A stretch of 64,000 nt of DNA from Xiphophorus maculatus (Eukaryota > Chordata > Actinopteri > Cyprinodontiformes > Poeciliidae), in assembly GCF_002775205.1 (NCBI RefSeq), contig NC_036457.1, positions 3,829,650-3,893,649 of the forward strand. Direction: 5' to 3'. This document shows, piece after piece, positions 55,270 to 64,000 of the stretch. Numbering within the stretch: position 1 is the stretch's first letter; the number at the start of each line of letters is the position of its first letter. The translations under genes and the position numbers were made by a program. The notes beneath the pieces are model-generated. The model searched no databases, was not told the origin of the DNA, and saw nothing but the letters and a program-made list of their open reading frames with translations.

Positions 55270-55640
55270 ATTACTCTTTAGCTGCAGTATGCAGCTTTTC
55301 AAAAAACGTTTTTTTTACATATTTGTTAAAATTGTTACCATGTTGTGACAGTTTAATATGAGACAGATAATCTAAGAAAAGATCAATCTCCTCCACCTCC
55401 TCCCTGAGCTACTACTGCCGTGTGCAGAAATGCTCCGCTTTGACCAAAAACAACCAATCAGAGCCAGGAGGCGGGGCTTAGTGCTGTAAATCATCTTTGT
55501 GTCCATGCAGCTAAATGTGCTAATGGAAGAGAAACAACTTACCGTTAAAGGACAATCTTTTTTCTGTCATCGTCTGTGGCCATGCTAACTAGCCTTAGCA
55601 TTTGTTGCAGGATCCTTTGAGGTGAACCAGTAGCTGTGTA
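55270..55640. repeat. Probable interspersed repeat
   Basis: A stretch with ctactactgccgtgtgc, aaccaatcagagccaggagg and ggcggggctta has the texture of a common fish dispersed repeat. I could not find a second copy in the window. Confidence 0.3.
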
Positions 55641-57610
55641 AGATCGTGTTGTGTTCTGGTCATATGGAACTATATATCTGTCCGATCATAGTTCATGAGA
55701 TGTACCTTTGAAATATTTACATACACACATTTGTTCATAAGTAACAGTGAATATTTATTTTTAGTACAGTAAGTGAAATCACACATGAAACACTCAAAAA
55801 CTATTCAAAGACGATCACAGTAGATAACTGGAACCTTACTTTGAATCAAAAAATTAAAACATACCTAATAGACCAGGACATTAGGTTGGTGGTTCACATC
55901 AGTCCAGCTGTTCTGCGCCTGTACATTAAATAAAACACAATAAATAAACATAAACAAACTACAGAGCATTAGCTCCCAATGAGCAGTTAGCAACAGTTAA
56001 CAGTTGTAACATTAAACATAGCTAAAATGCACAACATTAATAACAGTTAAAAACATTAATACAACATGGCAGAATTATCCATAAAACTCTGTATATGATT
56101 AAATTTGTCTGAAATATATGTTAAAATATAATACTTGTAAAGAAAACAGAGCCGGTACCAGAGTTACAGGCGGCAACAGAGAAAGGGGGAGGAGCTGTCG
56201 GTTACCGGTTGCTATGGTAACCGCCAACCGTCAGCAGCAGCGTTAACAGAAACTAATAATCAATAAATGTCTGGAAAAACAACTTCTGGACCAGACAAAA
56301 TCAATACAAAGAATAAATTAACAAATGCTTTTTAGAAATAAGTCAGTTTATAAAAATGTGATGTTTTTCTTACCTAAATAAAAATAACTTCGTTATAAAA
56401 AGACATTGTTATTAAACTGAATGCATTTAGCCAGCTTCTGAGTTAGAAGTTTAATATGGTTATTTCATTATTGTTTTCAGGTTTTATTTTGGGAATTAGT
56501 TCAACATCATGTAGTTTATTCAGCTTTAACGCTTTATACTATGTTTTTCTTCCCTTCAGTCATAATTAGATTTTTTTTCTTTTAAGGAATAACATATATA
56601 TTATATGCAAACAGAAAATCCAAGTTGTAAATTGATGGCTGAGATGTTTTACAACTAATTTCTTTTTTTTATGGTTAATTGTGGGCATGAAAAAGTTTAC
56701 AAAATAATTCAGATTTCTGTTAAGTTATAAATAATGGAAAAGTAAATCAATTCCCTTCACTTGAAATAAAACAAATAAGCAAAGGAAGTAAAATCATTTA
56801 AAATAAATATAAAATTATTCAAACCTGACTACATGAAAGGGCATATTCATTTTATTTAATCTTTAAAAATTATGGTAAAAAAAAATTAACTGATAGCATC
56901 TTTCAGAAAGATATGATGATCCAAATCAATATTTGGATCAATCAATACGAAAATTATTCAAATATCTTCATGCTGCCTTTGTTACTTTTGTCACTCACAT
57001 TTTTATTTGGAAAAAACTTTCTGACATGATAGCCTTTATTTTAAGTAAACAAGGAGCTTAGAAAATAAAATCAAACATTAAAGCTGTGAAAGATTTAAAT
57101 CACTTTTTAAACTTTTTAAATCGATCAGCTCAGTTCAGCGGCGTTGAGCTGCAGTGATGCGGAGCTCCAGCAGGGGGCAGCACGCTCTTACTTTCTGTTC
57201 GGTTTTATTGTTGCTGCACGTTGAGTCATCCTGTTTAAAATAAACCTTATTCTTCCCATCAGGACGAAAATATCAGGAAAATAGAACGATAAGAAACCTC
57301 CAGGTCTAATGCATTATCAAATATATAGTTTATTAGTTTTCTTAGTCTTTTTAAGGGTCTAATTAATTTTGTCGGACAATAAAAAACAACTCAAGACAGT
57401 TTCTTGTGGTTTAATTTAAAAAGGCTAAAAATAACACAAAAACATCTACATATTTTCTAATTACGTAAGCCACATAAAATTATCCAATTGTGAATTGAAC
57501 ATTTCTGTTTTTATGTCACTGAAATAATTCATATTTATGTGAGGAATAAGTCAGATTCATGAAAACAAAATCCAACTTTTACAGACAAAATGAAGTAGAT
57601 ATTCTTTATC
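55640..57610. other. Intergenic AT-rich DNA
   Basis: No gene recognised. A short GC-richer piece at 56150-56240 contains the near-palindrome ggttaccggttgctatggta. The rest is AT-rich. Confidence 0.5.
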
Positions 57611-57614
57611 TTTA

Positions 57615-58030
57615 TAGAAAAAGATCCAACTCTGATTTTGTGTGTTTTTATTTAATATCTGCAGATATTGGTGACAGAAATGAGACTCCAATTGTTTCTC
57701 CTCCCAAAGTTCAGATTTAATCTGAATGATCCGCTGAATGTCTGAGGATCAGATTTATTCTCATATTTACACCTGAGTCAGTTTGTGGGTCTGGAAGGTT
57801 TCCGTCTGTTTTTGTTCTCAGCAGGACGTCAGAAACCTGCTGCTGTCTGACCCAGTTTCCCTTCCAGTCCTTACTGGGTTGTTCCCAGTGCAGATGTGGG
57901 CGGATCCTGTTGTCTCTCTCAGAACCCAGCAGCGTTTCTCACATGAAGTAAAGTCTGGTTCTGGTTCTGCTTGACTTCTCACGTCTGATATGTACGACGG
58001 CGTATTACGGCCTTTTGAGATAGAAAAAAA
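57615..58030 (+). repeat. Directly duplicated segment, copy 2
   Basis: Copy of 51211-51621, about 6.4 kb downstream in the same orientation. It passes directly into the AT-rich iterated repeat. Confidence 0.85.
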
Positions 58031-58034
58031 AACA

Positions 58035-58770
58035 GGAGTACATTTCTGCTCAAAAACTCAGAAATTTTCAGACTCAAAAATTTTCTAAAACAAAATTTTC
58101 ACAAAATAAAAATAGTTCTAACTTTTGAAATTCAAATTTTGAAGGTTTTTCACAGAAATATTCAAGTTACAAGTTGAGACATTTATTCAGGATAATTTTT
58201 GAGATTAATTAAAAAATTTCTGAATATTTTTCTCAAAATTTGCAATTTTTGGAACTCAGAAATGTTCTCATTTTGTCCTAGAAAATTTCTAAACTTAATC
58301 TAAAAATTTCCAATTTTCTTGAGCAAATTTTCAACTTGTCAAGCTCAGAAATGTTCTTGATTTTTGCAGAAAATTTCAAAAATTAATCTAAACATTTCTA
58401 GGTTTATTTAAAATTCTCAATTTTTCAAGTTAGAAAAGTTTTTGTAGAAAATTCCTGAGCCTAATCTGAAACTTTTCAAGTTCAGAAATTTACTTGTTTT
58501 CCCCAGAAAATGTTTAATATTTAAGTCAAAATTTTCAATTTTCTTTCTGGCAAATTTTCTGCTTTTCAAGCGTAGAAATGTTCTTGATTTTTGCCCCCAA
58601 AAATCCGAAATTAATCTAAAAATCTCAGAATTTTTTTCTGATATTTTTTTTACTTTTCAAGCTGAGAGGTTTTGTGTTTTTTTTTCTAGAAAATGTTAAT
58701 CTCAAAATTTCTGATATTTTTCCCCAGAAGATTTTCCACGTTTCTTTCTAAGGAATTTCATAAATCGACT
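58035..58770. repeat. AT-rich iterated repeat upstream of ARID1B
   Basis: Variants of ctcagaaatgttcttgattt and gaaaatttct(g/a)a.attaatctaaaa recur roughly every 55-75 bases. The same vocabulary occurs in the TIAM2 introns at 14390-15880. Confidence 0.7.
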
Positions 58771-58830
58771 TTAATCTCAGAGTTGTGATTTTAATCTCAA
58801 TTCTCATCATCTTCCCAGTTTATCCTGCAG

Positions 58831-59067
58831 CATCAGCACCAGAATAAACCACAACAACACTGTAAACAGCAGCAGCAGCATCAGGGGAGCTGGCAGCACC
58901 ATGAAGGGGAAGAAAACCTCCTTCAGGAGGGGAGCAGCCGACAAGCGGAGCAACACCAGCTGAACCAGTCAGGAGGAGGAGGAGGAGCGGATGGATGCCA
59001 GCCTGGGATCAGACAGCAACAGCAGCAACAACAACCCTCCTCCGACTGGGACCAGCTCCCAGTTTAA
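58831..59067 (+). other. Open Gln/His-rich frame overlapping the ARID1B start
   Basis: Directly after a good acceptor (tatcctgcag, ending 58830), 78 codons are open in a frame shifted by one relative to ARID1B, ending at TAA 59065-59067. It reads as Gln/His-rich text with QQQQ runs, GGGG and then seven Gln, like the ARID1 N-terminus. It has no ATG of its own. See the finding on a possible frameshift. Confidence 0.45.
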
Positions 59068-62000
59068 TCATTATTATGGGAATGGAAGAGGAGGGCCTTG
59101 CTTTGATCAACATGGCGGACAACAAAGCCCAGGGACTGGGGTAACAGCGGCGGCACACACGGTACACGGCACCATGGACCAGGTCCACAACTCCCACGAA
59201 GGCTACAGCAACAACAGCCCGTACAACCACTATCCGAACTACCGAGCGGGCTACGGGAGCGGTGGCTACGGGGGCATGATGAGCCCCTCACGGCAGGGGA
59301 ACAGCCTGATGGGCCCGGCCGCCGCTAACCCAGCCAAAGCGGCTATGGTGGCCGCCAGTTCTCCGGCTGGAGGAGGCGGAGGAGGATTCCAGCGGTTTCC
59401 CGGACAGGGTCAGCAGCACCCTTCGGGGGCTACGCCGACTTTGAACCAGTTATTAACGTCTCCGAGCCCGATGATGCGCGGCTACGGAGGCGGATATTCA
59501 GATTACAGTAATCCCGCTGTACAGCAGCACCAGTCGGGTGTGGGGCCGGCGGAAGACACGGGCTCTCAGTACGGATCAGCAGCAGCGCATGGTTGGGGGG
59601 GACAACAGAGGAGTCACCCGGGTCACAACGGACCGAGCAGCGGCAGATCTCAGGTGATTTAACCGGAATTAACGTCTGTTTTTCCCAGATAGACACCCAC
59701 CACGGTCTGTTATGTCAGTTAGCCGCTATGCTAACCCCGCTAACTCTGGTGGTATCAGTGACAGACCTGATTTACACAACACGACACGCGGATTCCTGGT
59801 ATTCTGGACTAATTACTTAACAAAATACAACACTGCCTGCTTTATTTCTATTGGGAATATCGATTATCACCAAATAGAGGTAAAAAATATTGATAAAATG
59901 TTGTATTTTGTGTCCAAGGTGACTCCGTGTTTAGCTCGATATGCTAAGCTAATGTTAGCCTCGTAGGCCCGAGCCGATCTCGCGGAAACAACCGTTAACA
60001 GTTATATTTTCTCATTTTTAATCAACTTTAAAGCAATTTAACTACATTTGGGAACATTAAAAGATGATGACATGAGTTAGAAATGATCTGACAGCTAATT
60101 CCACCCCTGACACCCAGTAACCTCTTATCATATGCTAATTAGCCCGTCTTCTTAGTCAATAAAGCCGACCATCGCGTCGTTTTTTCACCCATACTTTAGT
60201 CAGAAAACGGTCCAAATTGTGACTTAAATCCAGTTTTTATTCATCAAAGCTGTCCAGGTTTGAGCCCCTGATCTGTACAGAGATTTATGGGCAAAACGCC
60301 CACAGTGTCCAAGTCTCCAAACAGGAGCCCTGACCTTCACACATGCAGATTAGCCATGTGCCCATCAGCCCCGGGATAAATACACAGCTGCCAGCCAGCC
60401 GCAGGCAGCTGTCTCTGACACCGGTCAGCCTGTCACCCGTGTCCGGGACATCAAGCAGGATTTTAACTGTCAACTTTTAATTGCATAAGTCATAGTAATA
60501 ATAATTTCCTCTAATAAGGATCTCAGCTTAAAAATAGAGGATAAGTCATATTTAAAGAACTATAAGGGTTTTTCCAAACTCCTCTCCATAGCATTAATAA
60601 TAAACAAATGTTATTCAAGTTGTGTATTTTAATGCCAATTTGGGAATTCAGATGTAGGAACATCTAAACGTTGCATGAAACCATCAATTAGAAGAGTATA
60701 ACTAAAAAATGGAAGAAAATTGACACACATCTTGAAGAAAAAGCTACCCAATGTCAGTACTTTGTAGAATCATCAAGTCTCTTCTGGTATCCAGCTGAAA
60801 TTTTTGCTTCTTTCTCAATTGGATTAATGTCTTGACTTTGACTAGACCTTCTACTCCATGATTCTACTGTGATCTCAGTGGGTTTGTCCTGCTGCAAGGT
60901 GAACCTTAAAGGTTTTCCTCCAGGTTTGTTCTGGATTTAACTTCATCTGTCTTCACTTAAACTGTGACCAGAGTTCACTTCAACTGAACCCAGACCCAGT
61001 CTGAACCCGACCCAGTTTTCTTTATTTCTAAATAGAGCTGAACGCATTAGCAAGTCACATTTTTTCCTTCCACTTCATTTATTTCACTCCTTGTGTTGGT
61101 CTATGAAATGCATCATAGTTTGAATTTTTAGGTAAAGTAATGTAAGATTATTTAATTTACATTGCACATTTTCAGCAACAAGGCAATTCAAAGTGCTTTA
61201 GGAAATTTAAAATGCTTTTTTAACGTGGCAAATGTGAAAAAGTTTAGCATATATGAACATTTTTCTATGTGGTTCTGAAAGCTTTAACTGAACTCCTGAA
61301 GTTAGATCAGGACTATAAATTATAAATTAAGCGGTGCAGTGGAAAATAACAAACAGAACTGAATTGGTGATATTGGAAGGTTTTTTGCTGCCTGCTGATA
61401 GAAAACTTTTAGCTGAATCATAAAGATATTCTCTGTTGTTGTTGCTAATTTATTATTTTAAAGCATTTATGTCCAGTTTCAAATGAGAAAGCAGCAGAAT
61501 CGCCTCTTAACTGATCTGAGATGAGAACCATTGTTTGTTTACATTCTGGTTATTGATCAGCTGTTTCTACGTTCATTCAGAAAGGATTTATCTGTTTCCG
61601 TCTCCATAGTAACGTCTGTTTCCTCACCTGTCAGCCTTGTTGTGAGCATATGGACATTAAAGCTGATCCAGGCGTGGCGGTTGCTCGTTGCCTCCCAGGT
61701 TGCTCAGATTGCTGTCCTGCAGTCAGAGTGTGAGGAAGCAGCAGGAGACTTTCTGCTCCACAAACCCTCGTCATCCTGCGGCAGCCAAAACAAAACGCTG
61801 CCGGAACCGTTTTATCTCTGAGTTTATTAAATATTAACGAGAATCTGTCTGGGAAGATTTTTATACGATTTGAGATCAAAACTGAACCGACATAAAGAAA
61901 TGATGAGATATCTTAATTTTATAATTCAATTTTACATGCTAACTTATTTACTTTTAAGGTAGTATGAGAATGTTTTAATAAAGCAAGAGTGTTACCATCT

Positions 62001-63219
62001 ACTAGGGTGTAAAAGGTTTAATGTTATTTTATTCTTTAACTGTTTATTGCTTTAGGCATAAATAGGATTACAAATGTATGCGATTGTTGACTGTGACTAC
62101 GTCAGTCATAACAAATTTTGCTGGCTGATAAATTGTCCCAGAAGTTATCGTGACAAATCGTAATATTGTTGTTTTGAGATTTTCAAGTAATGTAATGCAA
62201 GTACACATTCTCCAAGATCAATAACTGTAATTTCTAGTAAATATTTAACACTGGAACTGGGAGATATTTTAAATGTCCAAAATAAACAAAAAACTAATAA
62301 AAAAAAGAACAAATAAGATAAATTATGAAATCTCTGTAAACAAGATTGTATTTCCAAAGAAGAGCTAATTATCATCTAGGTTTTGGCAGAAAGAGAGATA
62401 AATTCTGCGGATGGAAATTATTGAGTTTGTTTTAGTTCATGAAGTGAATAATTGACTTGTTGCGACAGGTGGTTATTGTGAATAAAAACTCATTCTTAAT
62501 AGCTGGTAAAATAAAGGTTGATCGAAGTTGGGCTGCAGAATATTAGTAAAATATTAAACTGCAATACTTCTACTAATGACATTGATGGCTAATAATTGAT
62601 AGCTTATCAGCATCTATGACGGTGTTTTTCAAAGTGAAGCCTGCCATGAAGATCAGAAAGCTGGAGGAAAAAAAGAAATAAAAATGTAAAATGTAAAAAC
62701 TAATTTTTTAAATAAATGTTAATTGTTTTTATAAATGTAATATGTTTTTCAGTCATCATCGTCAGATTTATACGTCATAATATAAAATTTCATAATGATG
62801 CAATTTCCAAAACAGAACTAATTGCCAACTAAAATCAGGAGGCAGCTTTAATGCTAAATTAATGTAATAGTTATTGAGTAATAAATAAATGAGATTCTTT
62901 TTAATGTTAATGTTTCTTTATGTATTTTATCTTTGGGTTTTTAAAGCAAATTTAGCAAATGTTTGTTTGATCTTTCAGTCTTAATTTATAGAAATGGCCT
63001 CATTTTTCTGTTTGTCGTTGCCTGCAGGTGGCGCCGATGGACCCGATGGCGATGAAGCGCTCTCAGCTTTACGGGATGAGCAACAGCCCGTACTCCCAGC
63101 AGCAGGGGGCGCCGTACCCTGGACAACCCTACAGCTCCCCATCGCCCCACAGATACCCCATGGGAATGTCTGGCAGGGGGCAGATGGCAATGGGAGGGAT
63201 GCAGTACCCTCAGCAGCAG
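58991..63219 (+). CDS. arid1b: ARID1B, first two recognised coding exons (partial)
   Basis: ARID1B is the DNA-binding subunit of the BAF (SWI/SNF) chromatin-remodelling complex in the nucleus. Exon 1 here is 58991-59653 (221 residues, phase 0). It carries [14 protein letters not shown] at 35-48, NSHEGY, then [18 protein letters not shown] with an LxxLL-like LNQLL at 151-155, and ends QQRSHPGHN...GRSQ, all typical of ARID1B exon 1. Exon 2 starts at 63028 ([17 protein letters not shown]) and ends at about 63219 after MQYPQQQ. MDPM..KR.QLYGM favours ARID1B over ARID1A. The ARID domain and the C-terminal BAF250 region lie beyond the window. The ATG at 58991 is only the first in frame; mammalian proteins have a much longer, Gln/His-rich N-terminus. 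The region 58831-59067 in another frame looks like it. Confidence 0.93.
59654..63027. other. arid1b: ARID1B intron 1
   Basis: AT-rich intron. A Tc1-like remnant lies at 60720-61260. The 61650-61820 stretch is less AT-rich. No exon was recognised. Confidence 0.6.
60720..61260 (-). mobile_element. Tc1-like DNA transposon remnant
   Basis: Words such as gtcagtactttgtagaatca, gtcctgctgcaaggtgaacc, gttttcctccaggtttgttc and ccttgtgttggtctatgaaa follow one another in the order of the antisense of fish Tc1-like elements. It is heavily decayed. Confidence 0.55.
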
Positions 63220-64000
63220 GCAGGAGGCCACATTTTGGATCATTATATCACAAAACTGGATAATTAAATATGCATAAATTTAGCTTTCCAATCTATTAAA
63301 TACTCAATAAAGCACATTTTTACATTAATATTGTTAAAAGCAGAAAATAATATTTTACCATTAAAGATTAACTAGCTAAATATTTTTTTAAAATTCAGAA
63401 TTTAGTTTAACATTTCCTCTAATATTTGCTTAAACTGGATTTCTCACCAGAAAAGCAAATTATCTTTCAGGCCTGCTAATAACGGGAGTATGGCTTATAT
63501 AACCTCAAACGTTTATCTGTAGTTTGCCAACAGAGCTGCAATACAACCACAAAAGAAGAAGTGTCATATTGGCGTAGAAGAAATACATCTATGTCATCCA
63601 CTTATGTAATTATACAACAAAAAATACTAGTAAATAATAAAAATATGGTGAACTACAAAATAATTTTATAAATATAGATCTTCTAAAATGAAACCTTTTC
63701 CATATATTTTAAAGTTTTGTTGAAGTGAGATTTCTGGAATATTTTCCACCTTTTTATTGGGCCAAAGCTGAAAACCATAAGAATCTCTGCTAAGATCAAA
63801 CTACTTTAGTCAAATTATTTAGAAACAATCAGAGTACAACAGAAATGGGCTGAGATGCTAACCCTGAGGATCTCCGATATTATTAAAACAGAAGCTACGA
63901 CCTGATGAACCTGAACTGTGTGCAGGTGTTAGAAAACCAACGGAAACTTAGTTTTTGCTTCTTATTTTAATTTTTTTTCTATTTTTCTTGCTGCCTAACT
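63220..64000. other. arid1b: ARID1B intron 2 (start)
   Basis: AT-rich sequence without further exons up to the window end. Confidence 0.6.

Noticed and set aside
1..64000. CRISPR arrays, bacterial operons or a bacterial defence system.
   Set aside because: The DNA is vertebrate nuclear DNA with spliced genes; no regularly spaced repeats with unique spacers were seen.

Overview
The window is nuclear DNA from a ray-finned fish, most likely a teleost. It has multi-exon vertebrate genes with GT-AG introns, AT-rich introns, abundant fish-type transposon fossils (Tc1-like, L1, R2/R4-type LINE, BEL/Pao, MITEs) and an IFI44-like immune GTPase family. The species cannot be named from sequence alone.

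Three anchor genes lie on the + strand in the order seen at human 6q25. TIAM2, a Rac guanine-nucleotide exchange factor, runs from 2501 to 23383 with a 3' UTR probably reaching about 25.13 kb. A single-exon claudin, best read as CLDN20, lies at 31301-32071. The first two coding exons of ARID1B, the BAF/SWI-SNF subunit, lie at 58991-63219, and the gene continues beyond the window. Human TFB1M and NOX3, which sit in this interval in mammals, were not found here.

Between CLDN20 and ARID1B is an accessory block of about 20 kb (35.6-55.0 kb). It holds two apparently intact IFI44-like GTPase genes in opposite orientation, one at 39704-47308 on + and one at 53232-55009 on -. Two decayed relatives on the - strand accompany them, at 37.5-38.0 kb and 51.7-52.5 kb. 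The same block holds a damaged R2/R4-type LINE next to a tRNA-like unit, a CR1/L2/Rex1-type LINE scrap and a decayed BEL/Pao element. A full-length, apparently young L1-type LINE with both ORFs open sits in sense in intron 3 of the + strand IFI44-like gene. Interferon-response-like motifs lie upstream of both intact GTPase genes.

The rest is intronic or intergenic: minisatellites (two of which touch TIAM2 splice sites), a MITE with clear inverted ends, a THAP-domain remnant with promoter-like motifs, GC-rich sequence before CLDN20, and a few stretches that look like conserved regulatory DNA. The most useful leads are the L1 insertion with a 17-bp target duplication and a paralogous empty site, a second TIAM2 start exon predicted to be lipidated, the lack of a recognisable TIAM2 Ras-binding domain, and a possible reading-frame problem plus a GC donor in ARID1B.
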